Positions 34,115 through 43,257 of a stretch of 64,000 bases of DNA are shown here, in pieces. Source of the stretch: JAMZMI01 sp039970095 (GTDB lineage Bacteria > Bacteroidota > Bacteroidia > Cytophagales > Cyclobacteriaceae). The position numbers were made by a program, and so were the translations under genes. The stretch covers positions 23,173 to 87,172 of the forward strand of contig JBDVMP010000106.1 of assembly GCA_039970095.1 (NCBI GenBank), in the 5' to 3' direction. The notes under the pieces were generated by a model. The model was given only the letters and a program-made list of their open reading frames with translations. It searched no databases and was not told where the DNA came from. Numbering within the stretch: position 1 is the first letter of the stretch; every line of letters begins with the position of its first letter.

Positions 34115-36526
34115 CTAGGGTGTCTCTGACGATACCTCAAAAGTCTTAGTCAGGTGGATGGTTTTGCCTGATTCGGTAATCCCCTCAATTGTGATGTAAA
34201 AGGTGTTTTGTACGTCAGAGGTATAGAAAAGGACTTCTGTTGATTTTTCGGCTTCTAATTTTACGTTTGGCTGCCAGTGGAGCAGATGCCTTAGGTCAGG
34301 GAGTCTTCGCAGGTTTTGGTAGTCGGACATGTAGTCGGGCGACTTGAACGTTCGGGTATGAGAAATTCCTTCCACTATTGTGGCATTGGATGCTCGGAGC
34401 ATTGGATTTTCATCGCTAAAAATGTCTTTGGTGGTGACTGACACGAACCCATGAAAGCGGTGATCGGAAATGTCGTACTGACCCGTGTAGATTCCTGTGT
34501 GGTCTATTTTGGAGTAATCTAGTCCAAACATAAGCTCATCGTCGAAGATGGGAACGCCATTGAGTACACATGTGGCAGGCAAGTCATTGAAAATTGCGGG
34601 CCTTCTTTTTACTTCAGGCATGGGCTCATATTGATAGACAAAGATGTGGTCGGCACCTTTCCAACGCTTGATTTTGGCCGATGGAGCCAGCTCATCCATC
34701 ATTTCTTTCAGACCTGTCAGCTGTATGAATTCATCCGTATCTATCGTATGGTCAGGATTGGTCATGGAGTTGAGAGGGTAATTTGGAGACAAGACTTGCT
34801 CGGGATTTGAGAATAACTCCGGAGCGTAGATTCTGTAGTTTTTGAGGATTTTATCATCCTTTTTCTTGAGTTCAAAATGCTCGTATAAAACGTCCGGGAA
34901 ACTTGCTTTTGCAGTGTTTGAAAACGTAATTTCAAAATCATCAGATTTATCAAGATCAATGAGTCTGTAACCTTCCATAGCAGGCTCGTCAAGGATAGTC
35001 ACAAATGCCAGTGATTTGCCGCTGATACCATCAAGAGGGAATGCAAATTCGGCTTGATTTCCTAGTTTTTGAAAAGTGAGGTTCGGATGTTCGTCTAATA
35101 TTGAGAAAATCACTGAGGTGTCTTTTACAGGTTCATTTGTTTCCTTGTGGATGAGTTTGCCACGGAATAGCACTCCATATTTCTCATAGGGGTATTTCAA
35201 CTTTGTGTTTTTCTCATCAAGTACATCCTTCCATAAAAATCGATCCCATGATGATGTGAGCATCAGGTTTTCGAGGGCAGTTTGTGCGCTATCTGTGCCA
35301 GCAAAACAAAAACTTGCCTCCTCGGCGCTCACACCTAATTCAGAACTTATCTGCAAATAATTGTCAATGTTCATGCGGCCTAGCTGAGGGCGATCGTGAA
35401 CGGAAATGGAAACATTTGCTTCTTCAGCCACCTGTAAATTGAGCTGGATAGCCACTTTTGATTTTTTGGCATAGACAGGTTGTAGGCTGCTGATAGATAC
35501 GGTGGGTTTTTGTGTGTCCGAGACAAAGACCAGTCTGCCAGCTACTGCGGCACCTGCCTGGTCGAATATTGTCAGCTGGTTTACGCCTGGTGCCAACTTG
35601 TTCTTTGGTATGGTGATGATATTTTTTGTAGCTCCTACGCCAGCAGCGGCAAAGGTGACCTCTCCGCGGCAGTGCGATATAAGCGATATGGATTTGTTGG
35701 ATCTTGCATAGTCCTTCGACATGGCTATACTCACGTTTGTGTTGCCTTGCCGGTCGGTGTTTACGTTCAGACTGATTCCCTGCTTACGCGTTTGCGGAAG
35801 ATCCAACTTTACTGTCTGGTCGTTCTGGGTGAAAACTAAGTGGTAATTCCTTCTCGGCTTAGGTAAAATTGTGAAGCTACCTCGCCCAAATTTAAATGTA
35901 GATATGGCCTGTATGGTGTCACCTTTATCGTTGAGTATGTGACCTTTTGGGTTGATCGGTTCTCCTGAATTGTCGGTTGCTATGAATCCGACTTTGTTTT
36001 CAATAGATTCTAAAATAGTGCCACCTTCAGGGAAAAATGCAATATTGATTCCGATAGCGTTTTTGTCTTCTTCAGTCTTTTTTGCCATTTGGTTGACAAC
36101 ATAGAGTGGCTTTTTGTAAATGTAGTCTTGGCCAAAATTTTTCATCCATTTCGTATATGCGACCAAATGATACACGCCAGTAGATAGCGTGTCGCTCAGC
36201 AAAATATCTGCATTGCCACGACCATCCCGTGTCTGAATTTTTTTACTGGCTAGTTCCGTGCCACTGCTGCTAAACAATTTGACATGTACAATCTGACTTA
36301 GCAGGGAAGGGGCGTGTGTTTGCACATCGAGCAGGGAAGTACTAAACCATATCACATCACCGGCATAGTAAATATCAGAATCGGTCTGTACATATACTTT
36401 TTCCTGATAATTCCTCTGAGTGAAATTTCTGAGTTTGCTCAGGATCTCCTGTATGGTGCCTTGCTGTATGAAACCAAAAGCCATAGAGATGAAGGTGATT
36501 AAAAGAAGTAACTGTAGTTTTCTCAT
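34115..36526 (-). CDS. Secreted MG2-domain (macroglobulin-like) protein of the TonB/DUF4249 operon
   Basis: This 803-aa protein begins with a signal peptide ending AFGFIQ. An MG2-type beta-sandwich follows at about residues 40-130, with the characteristic KVYVQTDSDIYYAGDVIWFS and GVYHLVAYTKWMKN. Further macroglobulin-like beta domains follow, but there is no thioester motif, so it is not a complete alpha-2-macroglobulin. The C-terminal third has a conserved-looking CVLNGVPIFDDELMFGLDYS segment. It lies one base after the second DUF4249 gene and is the last gene of a four-gene operon with the TonB receptor. It probably handles the receptor's ligand at the outer membrane (inference). Confidence 0.85.
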   Translation of the reverse strand: MRKLQLLLLITFISMAFGFIQQGTIQEILSKLRNFTQRNYQEKVYVQTDSDIYYAGDVIWFSTSLLDVQTHAPSLLSQIVHVKLFSSSGTELASKKIQTRDGRGNADILLSDTLSTGVYHLVAYTKWMKNFGQDYIYKKPLYVVNQMAKKTEEDKNAIGINIAFFPEGGTILESIENKVGFIATDNSGEPINPKGHILNDKGDTIQAISTFKFGRGSFTILPKPRRNYHLVFTQNDQTVKLDLPQTRKQGISLNVNTDRQGNTNVSIAMSKDYARSNKSISLISHCRGEVTFAAAGVGATKNIITIPKNKLAPGVNQLTIFDQAGAAVAGRLVFVSDTQKPTVSISSLQPVYAKKSKVAIQLNLQVAEEANVSISVHDRPQLGRMNIDNYLQISSELGVSAEEASFCFAGTDSAQTALENLMLTSSWDRFLWKDVLDEKNTKLKYPYEKYGVLFRGKLIHKETNEPVKDTSVIFSILDEHPNLTFQKLGNQAEFAFPLDGISGKSLAFVTILDEPAMEGYRLIDLDKSDDFEITFSNTAKASFPDVLYEHFELKKKDDKILKNYRIYAPELFSNPEQVLSPNYPLNSMTNPDHTIDTDEFIQLTGLKEMMDELAPSAKIKRWKGADHIFVYQYEPMPEVKRRPAIFNDLPATCVLNGVPIFDDELMFGLDYSKIDHTGIYTGQYDISDHRFHGFVSVTTKDIFSDENPMLRASNATIVEGISHTRTFKSPDYMSDYQNLRRLPDLRHLLHWQPNVKLEAEKSTEVLFYTSDVQNTFYITIEGITESGKTIHLTKTFEVSSETP

Positions 36527-36527
36527 A

Positions 36528-37553
36528 TTAGTCTGGCCAGTATGAAGGTTTTATGCGTGTGCTGGTGGTATAGTACAAAGAGCAGTCTTCGCACCAAACC
36601 GGATCAATCGGTGGAGTGTAAGGGAGGCACTGTACCGTGACAAAAGTCGGTGCGACTTCAAAGTCAGTGGGCCGTATAAATATACGTTGTTTTCTTTCAG
36701 ACGATGCTTCGAAAAAGCCCGGAACAGGCGTGTTGTCAGGTTGAAAGGTTAGGTTTCCGACTATCTGGGCGGGAGTAGAATCAAAAATAGATCCTACCAG
36801 GTTTTGCTGATCGTCTATTTGCTTCCAATACTCATAGGTGTCTTCATTGAGTCCAAGCTGTGTTACTTCACAGCTGTAGCCATAAAAGAATTTTTTGTGG
36901 CGATTAAAAAAACAGATATTCTGTGATACTATATCTGATTCTTTGCTCACACTTTTGCCGATAGCAAAATAAGATTCCAGGTAGTCTGGCACATAGCAGG
37001 GTGTTTCTGTGGAGTCTAGAGGAGCAATAGCTATATATGTGCCTGAAATAGTCCAGCGGTAATATTGAGATGTGGTGTCGCTATTGATGTAGGTGTTGAT
37101 GTTGACACCATATTGTGGTGCGCTATTGCCGTCCTGATCGATATAATATTGGCGAGCTTCTTCTTTTGATAGTGTCCCTTTTGCTGATTTTATTTTTAGC
37201 AATTGTGGAGTTGATATTATCTGTCTTTGATCGGGGAGCTCAATTTCCATGTGGTATATATTTTCACTTTGGCCTATACGCATACCCCTATAAAGCCCTG
37301 CTTCGACTTCTGTCAACGTTTCAAAAACCTCACTATTTTCGAATATCGTAATGGTTGCCCCGGAGATACCTATAACTTTTCTGCGATCATCGTAAAGTTG
37401 GACTGGCTTTTCTAGAGACACTTCTGCGGGAGTCTCATCGGTAATTATTCCAGCAACGGCTATACCTGACGTATCAACCAAATCGGGTGGATTGAAACGT
37501 TCGATACAACCTGTCAGAAAAGCTATCCATATGGTAGAGCAGATGTACTTCAT
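36528..37553 (-). CDS. DUF4249-family lipoprotein (second copy)
   Basis: This 341-aa protein has the signal WIAFLTGCIERF with lipidated Cys at about 16. The DUF4249 start is SGIAVAGIITDETPAEVSLE, and the body is beta-rich with the family's YRWTISGTY, PAQIVGNLTFQP and FFEASSERKQRIFIRP segments. DUF4249 genes typically follow TonB receptors, and I would guess a SusD-like substrate-capture role at the cell surface. It overlaps its paralogue by four bases and is followed by the MG2 gene after one base. The C-terminal CLPYTPPIDPVWCEDCSLYY has three cysteines. Confidence 0.88.
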   Translation of the reverse strand: MKYICSTIWIAFLTGCIERFNPPDLVDTSGIAVAGIITDETPAEVSLEKPVQLYDDRRKVIGISGATITIFENSEVFETLTEVEAGLYRGMRIGQSENIYHMEIELPDQRQIISTPQLLKIKSAKGTLSKEEARQYYIDQDGNSAPQYGVNINTYINSDTTSQYYRWTISGTYIAIAPLDSTETPCYVPDYLESYFAIGKSVSKESDIVSQNICFFNRHKKFFYGYSCEVTQLGLNEDTYEYWKQIDDQQNLVGSIFDSTPAQIVGNLTFQPDNTPVPGFFEASSERKQRIFIRPTDFEVAPTFVTVQCLPYTPPIDPVWCEDCSLYYTTSTRIKPSYWPD

Positions 37554-38560
37554 TCAGGCCAGTATGAAGGTTTTGTCTCGGAGCTGTTGTAGAGAAAAAG
37601 ACAGTTGCTACACCATAAAGGTGCTTCAGGACTGGCGCAATTGGCGGCTATGAAAACCGGGGTTTCCTGAAAGTCAGTAGGGTAAATGAATAGTCGCTCA
37701 ATGCGCATGGAAGAAGCTTCGAAAAAGCCAGGTACGTATGATTCGGAATCTTTGAATTTCACATTTCCAATAATTTGTGCCGGCGGGGAGTCAAAAAGTG
37801 ACCCTACATTGTTTCTTTGATCATCAATCTTTTTCCAGTAATCGTAGCTCTCGGTATTCATAGCAAATTGGGATACTGTGGCGCTGTAACCCAGGATAAA
37901 TTTTTCGCCGCTTTCCAGGAATCGCAGGTTTTTGGAGATGATGTCGCGGCTGGAGGAAACACTCGTACCCAGGGCAAATTGAGCGGCTGCCGTATCAACT
38001 ACATAGCAAAATTGGTTTTCATTGTTTGGTGTGTTGAACTTGTAAGTGCCACTGGCAACCCAGCGGTAATATTGAGAAATTGTGTCTGTGTTCACATTTA
38101 CATTCAGATTCAATCCGAGAATGGGGGTTTCTAGACCGTCCTGATCCAGTTCATATTGCACGGCTTCTCCTATTGACAGCTGGCCATGGCCGGACTTGGG
38201 CTTCATGATCTGAGGCTCAGATATGACAGACTCAGAATCTGGAATGTCCGCCTCAATGTGATAGATGTTTCCGGGTTTGCCTTTGTAGCTGCCTTCATAA
38301 AATACCTGTATGTTTTCAGCAAGTGTTTCTACAAGGTTTCCGTTTTCGTAAAGCCTAATTTCTGCCCCTGATATTCGGATTACTTTTCTTCTGTCGTCAT
38401 CAATTTTCACAGTTCTTTCTATTCTTACCACCGCAGGGTTTTCGTCTGTAATAATGCCAGTCACAGCGATCCCCGATGTGTCTAGATTGGTGTTTGGCTC
38501 GAATCGATCCACGCAAGAAGCCAATATCAGAATGAGTATTATGAGATTGCTACGCTTCAT
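37550..38560 (-). CDS. DUF4249-family lipoprotein (first copy)
   Basis: This 336-aa protein is a paralogue of the next gene, sharing nearly all landmarks: lipobox LILASCVDRF, SGIAVTGIITDENPAVVRIE, YRWVASGTY, PPAQIIGNVKFKD and FFEASSMRIERLFIYPTDF, ending SWPE-like KPSYWPE. The pair looks like a tandem duplication that has diverged by more than half. It begins one base after the TonB receptor stop, so translation is coupled. A surface-exposed binding partner of the receptor is the best guess. Confidence 0.88.
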   Translation of the reverse strand: MKRSNLIILILILASCVDRFEPNTNLDTSGIAVTGIITDENPAVVRIERTVKIDDDRRKVIRISGAEIRLYENGNLVETLAENIQVFYEGSYKGKPGNIYHIEADIPDSESVISEPQIMKPKSGHGQLSIGEAVQYELDQDGLETPILGLNLNVNVNTDTISQYYRWVASGTYKFNTPNNENQFCYVVDTAAAQFALGTSVSSSRDIISKNLRFLESGEKFILGYSATVSQFAMNTESYDYWKKIDDQRNNVGSLFDSPPAQIIGNVKFKDSESYVPGFFEASSMRIERLFIYPTDFQETPVFIAANCASPEAPLWCSNCLFLYNSSETKPSYWPE

Positions 38561-38561
38561 C

Positions 38562-41249
38562 TTAAAACTTAATTATTGCGGTGACTGAGGGGATAGGTTC
38601 CGCCAATATGGAGAGCTTTTTTCCGGCTATCTGGTTGTCCTCACGCTGGAAATATATGGAGTAAGCATTTTTGCGTCCATAGACATTGTACACAGAGAAA
38701 ACCCAATCAATGTCCCATTTCTTATTCACTTTCAAGCTGGCGCCTTTCCAGTTTAGCGAAAGGTCAAGCCGGTGATAGTCCGGGATCCGATATTCGTTTC
38801 TATCCGAAAAGATTGCCACGGGAACACTGCCATTGTAATACACCGTCTCGGGATAGGTGATGGGTCTGCCTGAGGTATAAACCCAGTTGAACGAGATACT
38901 TAATAGTCTCCGCCACTTGTAGTCGCCAAATACAGATAACGCGTGAGGCCTGTCATTATCTGACCTGTAGACTGCCCCACGGTTGATTTGTTCCTCTGGT
39001 ATGCTGCTGGCCATTTTATTTAGAGATCGGGAATAGGTGTAGGCAAACCAGCCCGAAAGTTTTCCGAAATTCCTGGATAGCTGAAGTTCCAGCCCATATG
39101 ATTTTCCTTTTCCGGATACCAGGTCGCGTTCCAAATGAGGGTTTGTCAGGAGCTGGGCACCATTTCGGTAGTCGGGAAGGTTGTTGATTTTACGGTAGAA
39201 AACCTCCGCGCTAAGTTCCAGCCCTTTATTTCGATACTCTTTGAAAATACCGAGAGCGGCCTGATCAGCAATCTGTGGTTTGAGGTACCTGTTGCTTGTC
39301 TTCCAGATGCTGAGGGGCGAAACTGACGCACTGCTGGAGATCAGGTGTAGGTATTGCCGGGATCGGCCTACGTTGAATTTGATAGACGTATTGTTGTTGA
39401 GGTCATAGTTCACAAAAAGCCTGGGCTCCAGCCCTCCAAACGCGTTTATAATTTCATTTTTGCCATATTTGGTAGAATCTGTAAGTGTTTCAAAACGCCT
39501 CGCTTCGCCTTTCTGATATGTGTATTCTGTACCAGGTCCCAGCTGGAAAAAAGTTGAGTAACGCAAACCAAACCCGATTGATGTTTTATCATTTAGTTGA
39601 TACTCATTGCCCAGAAAGAGTGCCGTTTCCAGCGCTCGCTCCTTTTCAATTTGCATGAAGCTGGTATCGGTTGGGTTGGCGTTTGTGACACCACCAGGAT
39701 TGATTTTATGCCAGTTGGATTCTATTCCGGCCGTGATGGTATGGTTTTCCAGATTGAAAAGAGAGATGTTTCCTTTCGCTGAAATAGTCGATATTTTGGT
39801 TTTGATCGACTCGCTCGAAAGAGAATCTGCTGCCTGTATGTTCGAATTGTAGCCACTGTAAGAAATGTTGAAATTGGCAATGACCTCATCAGAAAAAGTG
39901 TGTTTCCAGTTAGAAGACAAAAGCTTATTTCCGTAATTGATGTCATCACCGGTAGGAAGGGTGAAATCATCCTCACTTATGAGCCCGTTGATGTTGAACA
40001 CGTTTTTGTCAGACAAGTCATAGGTGATTTTGGCATTGGTGTCATAAAAGCTGGCCCGGCTATCTCTCACGTCAAAGTTTTCCAGATTGGAGAGATAGTG
40101 GTTTACATAGCTTATTCGACCGCCTGCTACCATACTCAGCTTGTCAGAAAAGGGAGCTTCCAGGTGCAATCGACTCGACATCAAGCCAATACCGGCCTCT
40201 CCTTCCAGTTCCTCACCAGCGCCATCCTTGACATTGATATCCATTACTGATGACACCCGGCCACCGTACTGAATGGGCATGGTGCCTTTATAAATCACGC
40301 TATTCTCGACCACACCAGGGTTGAAGATGGAAAACAGTCCAAACAAATGCGAAGAGTTATATAGAGGTGCATTTTCTACCAGGATCAAGTTTTGACCGGC
40401 ATTGCCACCACGCACGGAGTATCCATTGGCGGCTTCTCCTGTTGAAGTTACACCGGGGAGCAGTTCTACCACTTTTATTACATCTTTTTCACCCATCAGG
40501 GTAGGCACATATTCTATGCTCTCCATCTCCACCACATTGCGGCTCATTTGCCCTTGGGTTACGCTGGCTTCTTCCTTGAGTCCCATTACCACTACTTCGT
40601 TTAGCGTACTGGTGGCGCTCACAAGCGTCCGGTCTATGTTGCCATCCGACTGCAAAATCACCGTAAAAACATCAGGGTGATATCCCAGGCTTTTGATTTC
40701 GATTTCGTGCTCTCCGGCAGGCAGTGTGAGTTCAAAGCCTCCATTAGTATCAGTTGTGGTTCCAGCGCCAATTTTCTTTACCAGTACAGTGGCGCCTACC
40801 AGGGCAGAACTGTCTTGTGTATCGGATATTCGGCCCGATATTGTGGCACTTCCAGAGTAGGATTGCGACTCGCCAATGACGAATTTTTTAACAACTTCAC
40901 CGTCTCGGGTGTAGTGCTCAATGACCTGTCCGTCAGTAGTTTCTTTTAGCATTACGTAGCTCGACTCATCGAACCTAACCACGCTGAACCCATTGGGGTT
41001 GAGCATGGAGGATAAAACGGTTTTGATGGAGCGGCCCGAAAATTTACCTGAAATGTAACGCCCCTTAGTCCAGTCAGGTAGGAGGTAGATGTTAAGGTTA
41101 TTTTCCTGCTCTATTGTTCGCAATGCCGAATCTAACGGCAGATTGTTAAACTCATATGAATAGCGTTCTTGCCCATGGATTTCATGTAACGAGAGACAAA
41201 AGATGAGTAGCAGAAAAAATGAATGTTGTGGTTTTTGTAGTAGAATCAA
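38562..41249 (-). CDS. TonB-dependent receptor with N-terminal STN domain
   Basis: This 895-aa outer-membrane receptor opens with a signal peptide (FFLLLIFCLSLHEIHGQ). An STN/secretin-like domain spans about residues 30-100 (NNLPLDSALRTIEQENNLNI), then a carboxypeptidase-regulatory-like domain at about 135-215. A TonB-box-like LNEVVVMG, a plug (GGNAGQNLILVENAPLY) and a barrel ending SVTAIIKF follow. The STN domain can signal to an anti-sigma factor, but none lies in view. The frame has no ATG: TTG at 41249 is the only reasonable start, with a stop four codons upstream and an out-of-frame ATG 13 bases upstream. It heads the operon with the two DUF4249 genes and the MG2 gene. Confidence 0.93.
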   Translation of the reverse strand: MILLQKPQHSFFLLLIFCLSLHEIHGQERYSYEFNNLPLDSALRTIEQENNLNIYLLPDWTKGRYISGKFSGRSIKTVLSSMLNPNGFSVVRFDESSYVMLKETTDGQVIEHYTRDGEVVKKFVIGESQSYSGSATISGRISDTQDSSALVGATVLVKKIGAGTTTDTNGGFELTLPAGEHEIEIKSLGYHPDVFTVILQSDGNIDRTLVSATSTLNEVVVMGLKEEASVTQGQMSRNVVEMESIEYVPTLMGEKDVIKVVELLPGVTSTGEAANGYSVRGGNAGQNLILVENAPLYNSSHLFGLFSIFNPGVVENSVIYKGTMPIQYGGRVSSVMDINVKDGAGEELEGEAGIGLMSSRLHLEAPFSDKLSMVAGGRISYVNHYLSNLENFDVRDSRASFYDTNAKITYDLSDKNVFNINGLISEDDFTLPTGDDINYGNKLLSSNWKHTFSDEVIANFNISYSGYNSNIQAADSLSSESIKTKISTISAKGNISLFNLENHTITAGIESNWHKINPGGVTNANPTDTSFMQIEKERALETALFLGNEYQLNDKTSIGFGLRYSTFFQLGPGTEYTYQKGEARRFETLTDSTKYGKNEIINAFGGLEPRLFVNYDLNNNTSIKFNVGRSRQYLHLISSSASVSPLSIWKTSNRYLKPQIADQAALGIFKEYRNKGLELSAEVFYRKINNLPDYRNGAQLLTNPHLERDLVSGKGKSYGLELQLSRNFGKLSGWFAYTYSRSLNKMASSIPEEQINRGAVYRSDNDRPHALSVFGDYKWRRLLSISFNWVYTSGRPITYPETVYYNGSVPVAIFSDRNEYRIPDYHRLDLSLNWKGASLKVNKKWDIDWVFSVYNVYGRKNAYSIYFQREDNQIAGKKLSILAEPIPSVTAIIKF

Positions 41250-41340
41250 CCCGGTTATTCATTAAAAATTTACAATTGTCTTTTACTGGATCAGTAGATA
41301 AGGGAAAATGTTGCCTGGGAAAAGTTAATTACTTATTTCG

Positions 41341-41379
41341 TTAAAACTCTAATGTATAAATACACTTGCAGTTTTAACA
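41341..41379. promoter_or_regulatory. 39-bp nested dyad upstream of the TonB-receptor operon
   Basis: The outer arms GTTAAAACT (41341-41349) and AGTTTTAAC (41371-41379) are a perfect 9-bp inverted repeat. Between them is a second perfect dyad, TGTAT-AA-ATACA (41354-41365). It lies about 90-130 bases before the receptor start and downstream of the M56-M23 terminator, so it is most likely an operator of the receptor operon. Confidence 0.55.
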
Positions 41380-41452
41380 GCGTGCTTTGGCAAGACCCTT
41401 ATAAGAAAAGCTGTAAAGTTTCAGGAAATTAATGGCGATGAAGCAGGGCTTG

Positions 41453-41486
41453 AAAAAACCGGAATGCTGACCTGGCAGCACTCCGG
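41453..41486 (-). terminator. Terminator of the BlaI-metallopeptidase operon
   Basis: On the minus strand CCGGAGTGCTG and CAGCATTCCGG form an 11-bp stem with one mismatch and a six-base loop, followed by TTTTTT. Confidence 0.85.
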
Positions 41487-41499
41487 CATTTTGCGGTTT

Positions 41500-42876
41500 C
41501 TATTTTGATTCTTTGTAGTCGCTGATATAATCCGCAGGGTTGACTTTGCGGTCGCCTATTTGTACTTCGTAGTGCAAATGTGGATTGGTAGAGCGCCCGG
41601 AGCTGCCCACATAGCCTATGACTTCTCCTTTGCTCACTGTTTCACCTACTTTGACTACATAAGCATCCATTTGGGCGTATTTGGTTCTGGTAGTTTCGTC
41701 GTGCTTGATTACCACATGTTTTCCATAACCATTGGGTTGGTTATCAACCAATTCTATGACCCCATCTGCTGTGGCTATAACCGGCGTGCCTTTTGGAGCT
41801 GCAATGTCCATTCCCATGTGCCACTTTTTATTGCCATTGAATGGGTCCTTGCGCATTCCATATTCGGAACTCACTCTGACCTTCACATCTTTCTCGATTT
41901 TCACAGGAAAAATGGAAGGAGTATTGTCAGCTCCATCTTGTTCAAGAAAATAGTACAGGTCATTGAATGACCGAATATTAAAATCGTCCTGCTGCAGGGC
42001 AGGCTTGTACGACATCAGTATGGAAATAATAAGCAGTGCAGGCACTACAGACAATGTTCTGAATTTTGCCCATTGACTTGATTTTTTTTGATTCATCATC
42101 TTTATTCTTCTTTTAATAATGGAAAAATTGAAGAAACTAACCAGTTCAGATTGCTGAGGGGCCTGCATAGATTGCAGAAGAGCCAGTTGATACTCAAACT
42201 TATCAGTGCTGGCTTCCAACACTCCGGCATCCGCCTCAAATTCATGAACTTCGATCAGCCACTTCTTGAATAGATATATGAAAGGATTGATCCACAGAAG
42301 AGCAATGATGAGATCGATCAGCAGTCTGTCGTAGGAGTGACCCAAACGGACATGCTGTATTTCGTGCGTCATGACCTCATTTACTTTGGCAGTTTCCCAA
42401 AGACTGTCCGGGATGTAAATATTGCTGAAAAATGAGAATGACTGTACACCCGATATTCTGAATACCCTGGCGCCAAGATGTGTTTTTACCTTTTTGTCAT
42501 CATATTTTAATTTATTGATTTTGAATAAGTTAATGGCGAATCTGCTCCCCATAATCGTTATACCCAGAAGATAAATAGTCAGGAGAATAGTGGATGCTGA
42601 CCCTGCCGAGGTGGCCGTTTCCTCATTGACTTTTTGCCAAAAGGAGTGGGTGGTATCACTGGTATTCACATATATCTCTGCAACGCTTTCTGGAACTACG
42701 GCAGGAAGGTCTGAAAATGACAAATTGAGCAAAGGCATAGCAAAGGGTATGGTGCAAGCCAGCAGTAAATAGGTTCTGTTTAGTCGAAAGAATGTGTGCT
42801 GACGCAGAAAGAGCCAATAAACCAAAGCAAAAGCCGCTTGAAAGATCAAAACCTTAAACAGATATGCCCCCATCAT
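41500..42876 (-). CDS. M56-M23 fused metallopeptidase (BlaR1-like membrane protease with LytM domain)
   Basis: This 458-aa protein joins two peptidase folds. Residues 1-290 are the BlaR1/M56 part: four membrane helices and the cytosolic zinc site HEIQH in VMTHEIQHVRLGHSYD, with EVHEFEADAG further on. After another membrane segment, residues about 340-455 are an M23/LytM domain with the zinc motif HMGMDIAAPKGTP and HLHYEV near the C-terminus, expected outside the membrane to cut or bind peptidoglycan. It overlaps the BlaI gene by four bases. By BlaR1 analogy, the extracytoplasmic domain may sense the cell wall and trigger M56 cleavage of the BlaI repressor. Confidence 0.92.
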   Translation of the reverse strand: MMGAYLFKVLIFQAAFALVYWLFLRQHTFFRLNRTYLLLACTIPFAMPLLNLSFSDLPAVVPESVAEIYVNTSDTTHSFWQKVNEETATSAGSASTILLTIYLLGITIMGSRFAINLFKINKLKYDDKKVKTHLGARVFRISGVQSFSFFSNIYIPDSLWETAKVNEVMTHEIQHVRLGHSYDRLLIDLIIALLWINPFIYLFKKWLIEVHEFEADAGVLEASTDKFEYQLALLQSMQAPQQSELVSFFNFSIIKRRIKMMNQKKSSQWAKFRTLSVVPALLIISILMSYKPALQQDDFNIRSFNDLYYFLEQDGADNTPSIFPVKIEKDVKVRVSSEYGMRKDPFNGNKKWHMGMDIAAPKGTPVIATADGVIELVDNQPNGYGKHVVIKHDETTRTKYAQMDAYVVKVGETVSKGEVIGYVGSSGRSTNPHLHYEVQIGDRKVNPADYISDYKESK

Positions 42877-43253
42877 TTGTCTTCTTTTTGTTTGGAAATC
42901 TGATCTTCGATCATGGACTTGAGCTCCTGGAGTTCGGTTAAGTCAAGATCATTTTCCTGAGTAAAAAATGAGGCAAACTGCTGAGGCGAGTCGTTAAAAA
43001 AGCTACTGAGCATCCCCTTAAATGCGTGTCTGGTGTAGTTTTTTTTGCTAATCATAGGTTGGTAAAGCTTTGCTTTGCCATGTAGTTCGAAACCGATAAA
43101 GGATTTTTTCACCAGTACGTTCACCACTGTAGATATGGTGGTGTAGGCCGGTGCTGGTTCTGGAAACTGAGCAACAATGTCCTTGAGGTAAGCTTTTTCG
43201 AGCTTCCACAAGTAGTTCATCACTTGCTCTTCTGCCTTGGTCAATTCTTTCAT
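42873..43253 (-). CDS. BlaI/MecI/CopY-family repressor
   Basis: This 126-aa winged-helix protein is of standard length. The DNA-binding core is LTKAEEQVMNYLWKLEKAYL and AYTTISTVVNVLVKKSFIGF, followed by the dimerisation helices (DLTELQELKSMIEDQI). It partners the M56-M23 protease encoded by the next, 4-bp overlapping gene. Two perfect dyads at 43268-43301 cover its own promoter, so it almost certainly autoregulates the operon. The -7 element ends four bases before the ATG. Confidence 0.95.
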   Translation of the reverse strand: MKELTKAEEQVMNYLWKLEKAYLKDIVAQFPEPAPAYTTISTVVNVLVKKSFIGFELHGKAKLYQPMISKKNYTRHAFKGMLSSFFNDSPQQFASFFTQENDLDLTELQELKSMIEDQISKQKEDK

Positions 43254-43257
43254 GACC

